From NCBI GenBank assembly GCA_043770215.1, contig JAYVIQ010000041.1, forward strand, positions 1-38,782: a stretch of DNA of 38,782 nucleotides. Direction: 5' to 3'. This DNA is from JAYVIQ01 sp043770215 (GTDB lineage Bacteria; Bacteroidota; Bacteroidia; Cytophagales; JAAEPT01). This document shows, piece by piece, positions 24,449 through 31,923 of the stretch. Under the pieces are notes generated by a model. That model worked only from the letters and a program-made list of their open reading frames with translations. It searched no databases and was not told where the DNA came from. The position numbers and the translations under genes were made by a program. Position 1 is the stretch's first letter. Every line of letters begins with the position of its first letter.

Positions 24449-24736
24449 ATGAACATTTTAGTTAAACCATTATTGACAGAAAAGGGAGCATCCCTTAACG
24501 AGTCAGGTAAGTTTGGGTTTGTTGTAAACAGAAAAGCCAACAAATTTCAAATCAAAAAAGAAATTGAGTCAAGATATGGAGTAGTTGTTGTAAATATCAA
24601 TACAATGATTGCCCCTGGTAAATCTAAGACAAGATATACAAAAGCTGGAACATTGACAGGTAAGACTTCAGCGTTCAAAAAAGCAATTGTAACATTAAAA
24701 GAAGGTGAAGTTATAGATTTCTATAGTACCTTATAA
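24449..24736 (+). CDS. rplW: 50S ribosomal protein L23
   Basis: L23 sits at the tunnel exit and is the docking point for trigger factor and the signal recognition particle. The 95 residues show VKPLLTEKG at the start, FGFVVNRKANKFQIKKEIE and the KSKTRYTKAG loop. The order L3-L4-L23-L2 is conserved. Confidence 0.99.
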   Translation: MNILVKPLLTEKGASLNESGKFGFVVNRKANKFQIKKEIESRYGVVVVNINTMIAPGKSKTRYTKAGTLTGKTSAFKKAIVTLKEGEVIDFYSTL

Positions 24737-24750
24737 TAATATAATTAAAC

Positions 24751-25575
24751 ATGGCGATTAGAAAATTAAATCCGTTAACTCCAGGTCAAAGAGGTCGAAT
24801 AGCACCAGTCTTTGATGATGTGACAACGAATGTGCCAGAGAAATCTTTAGTTACTATTAACAAAAGATCTGGTGGCAGAAACAACGCTGGAAGAATGACT
24901 TCACGCTATATTGGTGGCGGTCATAAAAAGAAGCTTAGACTTATTGATTTCAAAAGAGATAAGTTTGGTATTCCAGGTGTTGTTAAAACAATAGAATATG
25001 ATCCGAATAGATCGGCTCGTATTGCTTTGTTGTTCTATGCAGATGGTGAAAAAAGATATATCATCGCTCCAGATGGTCTGAAAGTAGGACAAAAAGTTCT
25101 TTCAGGTACTGGAATCGCTCCAGAGGTTGGGAATACATTGCCGTTGTCTGAAATTCCTTTAGGAACAGTAGTTCATAATGTTGAGTTGCAACCAGGTAAA
25201 GGTGGTTCTATGGCTCGTAGTGCTGGTACTTATGTTCAGTTGTTGGCAAGAGAAGGTAGTTTGGCTACTTTAAGATTGCCTTCAGGAGAAATGAGAACTG
25301 TTATGGTAAACTGTTTTGCTACAATAGGTTCAGTATCTAACAGTGATCACATGAATGTGACCACAGGTAAGGCTGGTCGTAGCAGATGGTTAGGAGAAAG
25401 ACCTAGAACTAGAGGTGTAGCCATGAACCCTGTCGATCACCCAATGGGTGGAGGTGAAGGTCGTTCATCAGGTGGTCAGCCTAGATCAAGAAATGGTTTG
25501 TATTCTAAAGGTTTAAAGACCCGAAAACCAAAAAAATATTCAGATAAGTTCATCATAGGTAAGGGTAAGAAATAA
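24751..25575 (+). CDS. rplB: 50S ribosomal protein L2
   Basis: L2 is required for subunit association and peptidyl transferase assembly. The 274 residues include SGGRNNAGRMTSRYIGGGHK, GKGGSMARSAGTY, and the C-terminal catalytic-site neighbour region GVAMNPVDHPMGGGEGRS with the conserved His. The stop codon TAA shares its last A with the ATG of rpsS (25575), suggesting translational coupling. Confidence 0.99.
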   Translation: MAIRKLNPLTPGQRGRIAPVFDDVTTNVPEKSLVTINKRSGGRNNAGRMTSRYIGGGHKKKLRLIDFKRDKFGIPGVVKTIEYDPNRSARIALLFYADGEKRYIIAPDGLKVGQKVLSGTGIAPEVGNTLPLSEIPLGTVVHNVELQPGKGGSMARSAGTYVQLLAREGSLATLRLPSGEMRTVMVNCFATIGSVSNSDHMNVTTGKAGRSRWLGERPRTRGVAMNPVDHPMGGGEGRSSGGQPRSRNGLYSKGLKTRKPKKYSDKFIIGKGKK

Positions 25576-25850
25576 TGGCACGTTCTCTAAAAAAAGGTCC
25601 ATATATTGATTTTCGTCTTGAGAAGAAAGTCGAGTTAATGAATGAGACATCAAAAAAAGATGTTATAAAGACTTGGTCTAGAAGATCAATGATATCTCCA
25701 GATTTTGTTGGTCACACTTTTGCAGTGCATAATGGCAATAAGTTTATTCCCGTATACGTAACTGAAAACCTAGTAGGTCATAAACTTGGGGAATTTGCTC
25801 CTACAAGAAATTTTAGAGGTCACGTTAACAAAAAGGATAAAAAGAAATAG
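25575..25850 (+). CDS. rpsS: 30S ribosomal protein S19
   Basis: S19 lies in the 30S head next to S13 near the A site. The 91 residues start ARSLKKGPYIDFRLEKK and contain WSRRSMISPDFVGHTFAVHNG and RNFRGH, all conserved. It overlaps rplB by one base. The following rplV ATG comes 2 bases after its stop. Confidence 0.99.
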   Translation: MARSLKKGPYIDFRLEKKVELMNETSKKDVIKTWSRRSMISPDFVGHTFAVHNGNKFIPVYVTENLVGHKLGEFAPTRNFRGHVNKKDKKK

Positions 25851-25852
25851 TG

Positions 25853-26203
25853 ATGCAAGCTGAAGCAAAATTAAATAATATACCTTCGTCACCACGAAAA
25901 ATGAGATTACTAGCAGACGTAATTAGGGGTGAAAAAGTCGACAGAGCTTTAAATATTTTGAAGTTTAGTCCAAAACACAGCTCTAAAGAGTTGGAAAAAT
26001 TAGTCTTATCTGCAATTGCCAATTGGGAAGTTAAAAATCCAGAAGGATCAATAGAAGACTCCAATCTTGTAATTAAAGAGATTGCTGTGAATGGTGGTAG
26101 AATGCTGAAAAGACTTCAGACCGCACCACAGGGTAGAGCATATAGAGTTAGAAAAAGATCTAACCATGTAAGTTTAATTGTAGATTCAGCGAATAAATTA
26201 TAA
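25853..26203 (+). CDS. rplV: 50S ribosomal protein L22
   Basis: L22 contributes a beta hairpin to the exit-tunnel constriction, where macrolide resistance can arise. The 116 residues contain SSPRKMRLLADVIRGEKV, the Asn-Trp segment SAIANWEVKN and the hairpin GGRMLKRLQTAPQGRAYRVRKR. An in-frame GTG at 25850 overlaps the rpsS stop; I prefer the ATG at 25853. Confidence 0.98.
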   Translation: MQAEAKLNNIPSSPRKMRLLADVIRGEKVDRALNILKFSPKHSSKELEKLVLSAIANWEVKNPEGSIEDSNLVIKEIAVNGGRMLKRLQTAPQGRAYRVRKRSNHVSLIVDSANKL

Positions 26204-26207
26204 GGAA

Positions 26208-26942
26208 ATGGGACAAAAAGTTAATCCTATAGGACTTCGTCTTGGATATATCAGAGGATGGGACTCAAATTGGTACGGTGGTAAGAACTTTGCCGACAAT
26301 TTAGTAGAGGATGAAAAAATAAGAAAATACATTGGGGTTCGTATTCCAAAAGGTGGTATTTCAAAGATAATCATTGAAAGAACACTTAAAAGAATAACAA
26401 TTACTGTTCATACTGCCAGACCTGGTGTTGTCATTGGTAAAGGTGGTGCAGAGGTTGATAAAATTAAAGAAGAATTGAAGAAAATTACTTCAAAAGAAGT
26501 ACAAATCAATATTTTTGAAATTAAAAGACCAGAGCTTGATGCTAAGTTAGTTGGAGAATCAGTTGCACAGCAATTGGTTGCAAGAATTTCTTACAGAAGA
26601 GCCATGAAGCAAGCAATTGCTTCTGCAATGAGAGTTGGAGCACTTGGAGTTAAGATTAAATTGGGTGGACGTTTAGGGGGCGCTGAAATGGCAAGAACGG
26701 ATCAGTACAAAGAAGGTCGTATTCCATTACACACATTAAGAGCAGATATTGATTACGCAGTTTCAGAAGCTGCAACAATATATGGTAAAATTGGTATAAA
26801 AGTGTGGATTTTCAAGGGTGAAGTTTATGGCAAAAGAGATTTATCTCCTAACATAGGCGCAGCACCAGCAAAAGGAGTAGGGACGGCAAATAATAAGTCT
26901 GCTGAATTGCCGAAACGTGAAAATAGAAGAAGAAGAAAATAA
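26208..26942 (+). CDS. rpsC: 30S ribosomal protein S3
   Basis: S3 forms part of the mRNA entry channel and helicase. The 244 residues start MGQKVNPIGLRLGYIRGWDS, contain a type II KH domain with PGVVIGKGGAEVDKI, and the C-terminal domain with ARTDQYKEGRIPLHTLRADIDY. The C-terminus ends in a basic tail (ENRRRRK). It starts 4 bases after rplV. Confidence 0.99.
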   Translation: MGQKVNPIGLRLGYIRGWDSNWYGGKNFADNLVEDEKIRKYIGVRIPKGGISKIIIERTLKRITITVHTARPGVVIGKGGAEVDKIKEELKKITSKEVQINIFEIKRPELDAKLVGESVAQQLVARISYRRAMKQAIASAMRVGALGVKIKLGGRLGGAEMARTDQYKEGRIPLHTLRADIDYAVSEAATIYGKIGIKVWIFKGEVYGKRDLSPNIGAAPAKGVGTANNKSAELPKRENRRRRK

Positions 26943-26954
26943 CCTTGAATAGCA

Positions 26955-27374
26955 ATGTTACAGCCTAAAAGAGTAAAGTTTAGAAAAAAACAGAAGGGTA
27001 GAGTTAAAGGAATGGCTCAAAGAGGTCATGAGATTGCGTTTGGTTCATTCGCTATTAAATCTCTTGAACCTGGATGGATAACTTCTAGACAGATTGAAGC
27101 TGCACGTATTGCAGTTACAAGAAATATGAAAAGAGAAGGTCAAGTTTGGATTAGAATTTTTCCAGACAAACCGGTGACTAAGAAACCTGCTGAGGTTCGT
27201 ATGGGTAAAGGTAAAGGTGCTCCGGAATATTGGGTAGCGTGTGTAAAACCTGGAACTATTCTTTTCGAATCAGGTGGTGTTAATTTGGAAGTTGCTCAAG
27301 AGTCATTAAGACTTGCTTCACAAAAACTTCCAGTAAGAACTAAATTTGTAATTCGTAAAGATTATCAAGAATAA
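26955..27374 (+). CDS. rplP: 50S ribosomal protein L16
   Basis: L16 organises the A-site region of the 50S subunit. The 139 residues include MLQPKRVKFRKKQKGRVKG, AYGSFAIKSLEPGWI-like sequence (here FGSFAIKSLEPGWITSRQIE) and MGKGKGAPEYWVA, whose arginine/glycine-rich loop reaches the tRNA. It lies 2 bases before rpmC. Confidence 0.99.
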   Translation: MLQPKRVKFRKKQKGRVKGMAQRGHEIAFGSFAIKSLEPGWITSRQIEAARIAVTRNMKREGQVWIRIFPDKPVTKKPAEVRMGKGKGAPEYWVACVKPGTILFESGGVNLEVAQESLRLASQKLPVRTKFVIRKDYQE

Positions 27375-27376
27375 TT

Positions 27377-27568
27377 ATGAAAAATTCTGAGATAAAAGCA
27401 CTTTCTGTAGAGACATTGAATAAAGCTATTGCAGAAGAGAAAAACGGTTTATTTAATATGAAATTCGCTCATGCAATTTCACCATTAGAAAATCCGTCAC
27501 AGTTAAAGCAAAAAAGAAGATTAATTGCTAAATTGCAGACTGAGCTTACCGCAAAGATTAAAGGCTAA
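27377..27568 (+). CDS. rpmC: 50S ribosomal protein L29
   Basis: L29 is a small helical protein at the tunnel exit beside L23. The 63 residues form two long helices with ALSVETLNKAIAEEK, FNMKFAHAISPLENPSQLK and RRLIAKLQTEL. It stands in the conserved L16-L29-S17 order with gaps of 2 and 4 bases. Confidence 0.98.
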   Translation: MKNSEIKALSVETLNKAIAEEKNGLFNMKFAHAISPLENPSQLKQKRRLIAKLQTELTAKIKG

Positions 27569-27572
27569 GACA

Positions 27573-27827
27573 ATGGAAAGAAATCTAAGAAAAGAAAAAG
27601 TCGGTCGAGTAGTGAGCGATAAGATGGAAAAAACCATCACTGTATTGGTAGGTCAACGTGTAAAACATCCAGTTTACGGAAAGTTTGTGCAAAAATCTAA
27701 GAAATTTGCCGCTCATGACGAAAACAATGATTGTGGAATCGGAGATACCGTTAAGATAGTTGAAACAAGACCTCTTAGCAAGAATAAGAGATGGAGGTTG
27801 GTAGAAATAATAGAGAAAGCTAAGTAA
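27573..27827 (+). CDS. rpsQ: 30S ribosomal protein S17
   Basis: S17 is an early 30S assembly protein with an OB fold. The 84 residues begin MERNLRKEKVGRVVSDKMEK and contain HPVYGKFVQKSKKFAAHDE and ETRPLSKNKRWRLV. The frame is open further upstream inside rpmC, but the ATG at 27573, 4 bases after the rpmC stop, gives the conserved N-terminus. Confidence 0.98.
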   Translation: MERNLRKEKVGRVVSDKMEKTITVLVGQRVKHPVYGKFVQKSKKFAAHDENNDCGIGDTVKIVETRPLSKNKRWRLVEIIEKAK

Positions 27828-27829
27828 TC

Positions 27830-28198
27830 ATGATACAACAAGAAAGTAGATTGACTGTAGCGGATAATAGTGGTGCAAAAGAAGTTTTGTGTATCCGTGT
27901 TTTAGGTGGTACTGGTAAGCGTTATGCTTCAATCGGAGATAAGATTGTTGTAGCGGTGAAATCAGCTACTCCATCTGGAAACGTAAAGAAAGGTTCTGTA
28001 GCAAAAGCTGTTGTAGTTCGTACAAAAAAAGAGATTAGAAGAAAAGACGGTTCTTACATCCGTTTTTCTGACAATGCTGCTGTTTTGTTGAACAATCAAA
28101 ACGAACCAAGAGGTACTCGTATCTTTGGTCCAGTAGGTAGAGAATTAAGAGAGAAACAATTTATGAAAATTGTTTCTTTGGCACCAGAAGTTTTATAA
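27830..28198 (+). CDS. rplN: 50S ribosomal protein L14
   Basis: L14 sits at the subunit interface and is the binding site of the silencing factor RsfS. The 122 residues show MIQQESRLTVADNSGAKE, the SGNVKKG loop, RKDGSYIRFSDNAAVLL and the C-terminal GPVGRELREKQFMKIVSLA. It is followed by rplX 10 bases later. Confidence 0.99.
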   Translation: MIQQESRLTVADNSGAKEVLCIRVLGGTGKRYASIGDKIVVAVKSATPSGNVKKGSVAKAVVVRTKKEIRRKDGSYIRFSDNAAVLLNNQNEPRGTRIFGPVGRELREKQFMKIVSLAPEVL

Positions 28199-28208
28199 TC
28201 GAACAGAA

Positions 28209-28529
28209 ATGGTTAAGCTTAAGATAAAAAAAGGCGATAAAGTTAAAGTTATTGCTGGTAATGAAAAAGGTAAAGAGGGTCAAATTGTTAACGTACTAGT
28301 TGCGGAACAAAGAGTTGTTGTAGAAGGATTAAATGTTCGTAAAAAACATAAAAAGCCTTCAGCATCCAATCCTCAAGGTGGCATAGAAGAGTTTTCTGCA
28401 CCTATGCACATAAGCAATGTTCAATTGATTGACCCTAAAAGCGGAAAAGCAACTAAAGTTGCTCGAACTGTAGGGAAAAATGGAAAACTTCAACGTGTGG
28501 CAAAGGTTACAGGTGAAGTTATTAAATAA
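28209..28529 (+). CDS. rplX: 50S ribosomal protein L24
   Basis: L24 is one of the two initiators of 50S assembly. The 106 residues contain a KOW motif (KKGDKVKVIAGNEKGKEGQ), EGLNVRKKHKKPS and GGIEEFSAPMHISNV. An open frame extends upstream into rplN, but the ATG at 28209 gives the family N-terminus (MVKLKIKKGD). Confidence 0.98.
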   Translation: MVKLKIKKGDKVKVIAGNEKGKEGQIVNVLVAEQRVVVEGLNVRKKHKKPSASNPQGGIEEFSAPMHISNVQLIDPKSGKATKVARTVGKNGKLQRVAKVTGEVIK

Positions 28530-28535
28530 TATTTG

Positions 28536-29090
28536 ATGTATACAGCAAGGTTAAGAACCAAATATCGTGAGGAAGTAGTGGGAGTTTTGAGAGCAAGATT
28601 CAATTACAAATCGGTAATGCAAGTACCTTCGATTGAAAAAATTGTAATCAATCAAGGTTTAGGTAAAGCAGTTTCAGATAAAAAGATAGTTGATGTTGGT
28701 GTCGATGAATTAACATTGATAGCTGGACAAAAAGCTGTGCCAACATTGTCTAAAAAGTCTGTTTCTAACTTTAAGTTAAGAGAAGACATGCCTATTGGTG
28801 TACGTGTCACTCTCCGTGGAGATAGGATGTATGAATTTTTAGATCGTTTAATTACTGTATCATTACCTCGTGTACGTGATTTTAGAGGTATTAATGACAA
28901 AGGGTTTGACGGTAGAGGTAATTATACTCTTGGGGTTAAAGAACAGATTATTTTCCCTGAGATTAGCTTAGAAAAAGTTAAGAATATTACAGGAATGAAC
29001 ATTACTATTGTTACTACAGCTACTTCTGATGAAGAAGGTTTTGAATTGCTGAAAGCATTTGGTATGCCTTTCGCTTCGATTAAAAAATAA
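28536..29090 (+). CDS. rplE: 50S ribosomal protein L5
   Basis: L5 binds 5S rRNA and contacts S13 in the intersubunit bridge. The 184 residues include YREEVVGVLRARFNYKSVMQVP, KIVINQGLG, PIGVRVTLRGDRMYEFLDRL and RDFRGINDKGFDGRGNY. A TTG one codon upstream (28533) is in frame; I choose the ATG at 28536. Confidence 0.99.
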   Translation: MYTARLRTKYREEVVGVLRARFNYKSVMQVPSIEKIVINQGLGKAVSDKKIVDVGVDELTLIAGQKAVPTLSKKSVSNFKLREDMPIGVRVTLRGDRMYEFLDRLITVSLPRVRDFRGINDKGFDGRGNYTLGVKEQIIFPEISLEKVKNITGMNITIVTTATSDEEGFELLKAFGMPFASIKK

Positions 29091-29094
29091 TATT

Positions 29095-29364
29095 ATGGCA
29101 AAAGAGTCAGTAAAAGCAAGAGAAAGAAAAAGAGAGCGTACCGTTGTTAAGTTTGCAGCGAAAAGAAAAGCTTTAAAAGAGGCTGGTGATTACGCAGGAC
29201 TTGACAAGTTACCTAAAAACGCATCTCCTGTGAGATTGCATAATAGATGTAAACTTACCGGTCGTCCAAAAGGGTATATGAGAAAATTCGGTATCTCAAG
29301 AGTAACCTTTAGAGAGATGGCAAGTATGGGTAAAATACCTGGTGTCACAAAATCTAGTTGGTAA
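29095..29364 (+). CDS. rpsN: 30S ribosomal protein S14, zinc-free form
   Basis: S14 completes the 30S head. At 89 residues it is the medium-length form, which lacks the two CxxC pairs of the zinc-binding form. The C-terminal RNA-binding region reads RCKLTGRPKGYMRKFGISR with a single Cys left, then FREMASMGKIPGVTKSSW. The ATG at 29095 is 4 bases after rplE. A 77-base gap with a new promoter follows. Confidence 0.98.
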   Translation: MAKESVKARERKRERTVVKFAAKRKALKEAGDYAGLDKLPKNASPVRLHNRCKLTGRPKGYMRKFGISRVTFREMASMGKIPGVTKSSW

Positions 29365-29366
29365 TA

Positions 29367-29397
29367 TTTGATATTTAAAATAATATTCGTATATTTG
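29367..29397 (+). promoter_or_regulatory. Internal promoter before rpsH
   Basis: TTTG (29367-29370) and TATATTTG (29390-29397), again 19 bases apart, fill the gap after rpsN. This splits the superoperon and gives rpsH to rplQ an independent start. Confidence 0.8.
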
Positions 29398-29399
29398 CA

Positions 29400-29419
29400 C
29401 CCCCTTAATAGGGGGCTTT
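29400..29419 (+). promoter_or_regulatory. GC-rich hairpin at the start of the rpsH transcript
   Basis: CCCCC (29400-29404) pairs with GGGGG (29411-29415) around TTAATA and is followed by CTTTT. It begins 3 bases after the -7 box, so it would be the 5' end of the mRNA. It could protect the 5' end, act as weak terminator of upstream read-through, or be part of an S8-type control site. Confidence 0.5.
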
Positions 29420-29441
29420 TATATGATTAAAGATAAAGATT

Positions 29442-29840
29442 ATGTTCAGTGATCCAATAGCAGATTATCTAACGCGTTTGAGAAACGCAATAATTGCAAA
29501 CCATAGAATTGTAGAAGTACCTGCTTCAAACATCAAAAAAGAAATGACAAAAGTTCTTTTTGAGAAAGGGTATATACAAAATTATAAGTTTGATGAAGAA
29601 GGGCCTCAAGGTACAATTAAGATTGCGCTTAAGTATAATCCTTTAACTAAGAAAAATGCAATTACAAAATTAGAAAGAATTTCTAAACCAGGTTTACGTA
29701 AGTATTCATCGAAAGAAAATCTTCCTAGAGTTTTAAATGGTTTGGGAATCAGTATTTTGTCTACTTCAAAAGGAGTAATTACAGAGAAAGAAGCCAAAAA
29801 CCTAAATATTGGCGGAGAAGTACTTTGCTACATTTATTAA
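29442..29840 (+). CDS. rpsH: 30S ribosomal protein S8
   Basis: S8 binds the central domain of 16S rRNA and is the translational repressor of the spc operon in enterobacteria. The 132 residues start SDPIADYLTRLRNA after Met-Phe and end with STSKGVITEKEAKNLNIGGEVLCYIY, carrying the conserved RNA-binding STS motif. Being the first gene behind its own promoter puts the likely regulator at the head of this segment. Confidence 0.99.
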   Translation: MFSDPIADYLTRLRNAIIANHRIVEVPASNIKKEMTKVLFEKGYIQNYKFDEEGPQGTIKIALKYNPLTKKNAITKLERISKPGLRKYSSKENLPRVLNGLGISILSTSKGVITEKEAKNLNIGGEVLCYIY

Positions 29841-29855
29841 TTATAATAAGAAAAG

Positions 29856-30410
29856 ATGTCTAGAATTGGTAAAAAACCTATTTCATTACCTGATAGCGTT
29901 TCTTTTGAGATATCAAAAGATGGCGAAGTTAAGGTGAAAGGACCTAAAGGTGAATTGAAATGTAAAGTAGATACAGATTTTACATTTAAGTTAGAAGACG
30001 GTACTCTAGAGGTTACTAGACCTACTGAGCAGAAGCGTCACAAAGCATTGCATGGCTTATATAGATCTTTGGTCAACAACATGATCGAAGGAGTTAATGT
30101 GGGTTATAAAATTAACCTAGAGTTAGTAGGTGTTGGTTTTAAAGCTGTTGCAAACAATAACATTTTAGAGTTAAGTTTAGGGTATTCACATAATATATTT
30201 TTTCAGTTACCTAATGAGGTTCTTGGAAATGCTATCATGGAAAAAGGTAAAAATCCTATAGTTACTTTAGAATCTATCGACAAGCAATTAATAGGTCATA
30301 TAGCTGCTAAGCTAAGATCATTAAGAAAAGTTGAACCATACAAAGGTAAAGGTGTTCGTTTTGTTGGTGAGCAAGTAAGAAGAAAAGCTGGTAAAACTGC
30401 TTCTAAATAG
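29856..30410 (+). CDS. rplF: 50S ribosomal protein L6
   Basis: L6 lies near the sarcin-ricin loop and factor-binding site. The 184 residues start SRIGKKPISLPDSV and show two repeated L6 folds, with HGLYRSLVNNMIEGV in the middle and PYKGKGVRFVGEQVRRKAGK at the end. It follows rpsH after 15 bases. Confidence 0.99.
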   Translation: MSRIGKKPISLPDSVSFEISKDGEVKVKGPKGELKCKVDTDFTFKLEDGTLEVTRPTEQKRHKALHGLYRSLVNNMIEGVNVGYKINLELVGVGFKAVANNNILELSLGYSHNIFFQLPNEVLGNAIMEKGKNPIVTLESIDKQLIGHIAAKLRSLRKVEPYKGKGVRFVGEQVRRKAGKTASK

Positions 30411-30418
30411 ATTTTAAT

Positions 30419-30763
30419 ATGTCGACTAAGAAAGAATTACGTAGAAATAGAATTAAATTAGGTATCAGACATAAGATATCTGGTACAACTGGTAAACCAA
30501 GATTAGCAGTTTTTAGAAGCAACAATCAAATATATGCTCAAATCATTGATGATGTTACTGGTGTTACTTTAGCATCCGCATCATCTTTGAAGTTACCTGC
30601 TAAGTCTGGTGTTGAGCAAGCTAAGGAAGTTGGTGAAATAATTGCTAAACAAGCCATAAGCAAGGGTCTTGCAATAGTTAAATTTGATAGAAGTGGTTAC
30701 TTGTATCATGGAAGAGTTAAGGCTTTAGCTGAAGCAGCTAGAGAGGGAGGATTAAAATTCTAG
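30419..30763 (+). CDS. rplR: 50S ribosomal protein L18
   Basis: L18 binds 5S rRNA in the central protuberance. The 114 residues include a basic N-terminus (KKELRRNRIKLGIRHKISGT), PRLAVFRSNNQIYAQIIDD and the C-terminal FDRSGYLYHGRVKALAEAAREGG. It lies 8 bases after rplF. Confidence 0.99.
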   Translation: MSTKKELRRNRIKLGIRHKISGTTGKPRLAVFRSNNQIYAQIIDDVTGVTLASASSLKLPAKSGVEQAKEVGEIIAKQAISKGLAIVKFDRSGYLYHGRVKALAEAAREGGLKF

Positions 30764-30767
30764 TCTG

Positions 30768-31286
30768 ATGAGTGAAGCTAATGTAAAAAGATTAAAAGCA
30801 AGCGAAATTGAATTAACTGAAAAAGTTGTTGCAATTAATCGTGTAGCTAAAGTAGTAAAAGGTGGACGTAGATTCAGTTTTTCTGCTGTTGTAGTAGTAG
30901 GTAATGGTGATGGAGTAGTAGGTTACGGCTTAGGTAAAGCTAATGAGGTTGTTGATGCTATTACTAAAGGTGTTGATGACGCTAAAAAGAATTTAATAAA
31001 AGTACCAGTTTTAAAAGGTACATTACCTCATTCTACTTTAGGCAAATACAGTGGTGGTTTTGTTTTGTTGAAACCAGCATCGCCAGGTACTGGTGTTATA
31101 GCAGGTGGTGCAATGCGTGCAGTTTTAGATAGTGCAGGTGTAAAAGACGTTTTGGCTAAATCAAAAGGATCTTCTAATCCTCATAATGTTGTAAAAGCTA
31201 CATTTGATGCTTTACTTCAAATGAGAGATCCAATTACAATTGCTCAGCAAAGAGGTATTACTTTAGATAAAGTGTTTAACGGTTAG
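30768..31286 (+). CDS. rpsE: 30S ribosomal protein S5
   Basis: S5 contributes to decoding fidelity and the mRNA entry helicase. The 172 residues contain the dsRBD-like N-terminal domain (NRVAKVVKGGRRFSFSAVVVVG), GYGLGKANEV, and GTGVIAGGAMRAVLDSAGV with the SNPHNVVKAT block. It is followed by rpmD 4 bases later. Confidence 0.99.
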   Translation: MSEANVKRLKASEIELTEKVVAINRVAKVVKGGRRFSFSAVVVVGNGDGVVGYGLGKANEVVDAITKGVDDAKKNLIKVPVLKGTLPHSTLGKYSGGFVLLKPASPGTGVIAGGAMRAVLDSAGVKDVLAKSKGSSNPHNVVKATFDALLQMRDPITIAQQRGITLDKVFNG

Positions 31287-31290
31287 AATT

Positions 31291-31470
31291 ATGGCTAAAA
31301 TTAAGTTAACTCAAGTAAGAAGCGTTATCAAAAGACCAGAAGATCAAAAAAGAACGATTGTTGCGTTAGGTCTTGGACGTATAAATAGATCTGTTGAAGT
31401 TGAAGCAACTCCCCAGATTCTTGGAATGGTAAGAAAAGTAGGTCATTTATTACATGTAAGCGAATTATAA
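31291..31470 (+). CDS. rpmD: 50S ribosomal protein L30
   Basis: L30 is a small bacterial 50S protein. This 59-residue frame starts MAKIKLTQVRSVIKR and contains ALGLGRINRSVEVEATPQI and GMVRKVGHLLHV, the standard L30 pattern. It occupies the gap between rpsE and rplO exactly, 4 bases after the first and 2 bases before the second, in the conserved S5-L30-L15 order. Confidence 0.97.
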   Translation: MAKIKLTQVRSVIKRPEDQKRTIVALGLGRINRSVEVEATPQILGMVRKVGHLLHVSEL

Positions 31471-31472
31471 TC

Positions 31473-31913
31473 ATGAATTTAAGTTCATTAAAACCAGCTA
31501 AAGGCTCCGTTAAAAGCACTAAGCGTATTGCTAGAGGTGAAGGTTCAGGAAGCGGTGGAACAGCATCTCGTGGTCACAAAGGTGCTCAGTCGAGATCTGG
31601 ATATAGTAAAAAAATTGGTTTTGAAGGTGGCCAAATGCCACTTCAAAGACGTGTTCCTAAGTTCGGATTTAAAAATCCAAACAGAGTTGAGTATAAAGTT
31701 ATAAATTTGGATTCACTTCAAAATTTAGCTCTAAATACACCTGTTATTGATTTAGATTCACTTAACCAAAACGGTCTTATTGGATCCTCTGATTTAGTAA
31801 AAATTTTAGGTAGAGGTGAATTGACTGCGAAAATTAAAATAAGTGCACACAAATTTTCTATTTCTGCTATTGCAGCTATTGAAAAAGCGGGTGGTGAAGC
31901 AATAGTTTTATAA
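31473..31913 (+). CDS. rplO: 50S ribosomal protein L15
   Basis: L15 is a late-assembly 50S protein with a long basic extension. The 146 residues show the Gly-rich N-terminus (ARGEGSGSGGTASRGHKGAQ), GFEGGQMPLQRRVPKFGF and the C-terminal globular domain ending IEKAGGEAIVL. It directly precedes secY by 10 bases. Confidence 0.99.
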   Translation: MNLSSLKPAKGSVKSTKRIARGEGSGSGGTASRGHKGAQSRSGYSKKIGFEGGQMPLQRRVPKFGFKNPNRVEYKVINLDSLQNLALNTPVIDLDSLNQNGLIGSSDLVKILGRGELTAKIKISAHKFSISAIAAIEKAGGEAIVL

Positions 31914-31923
31914 TCTTTCATAC

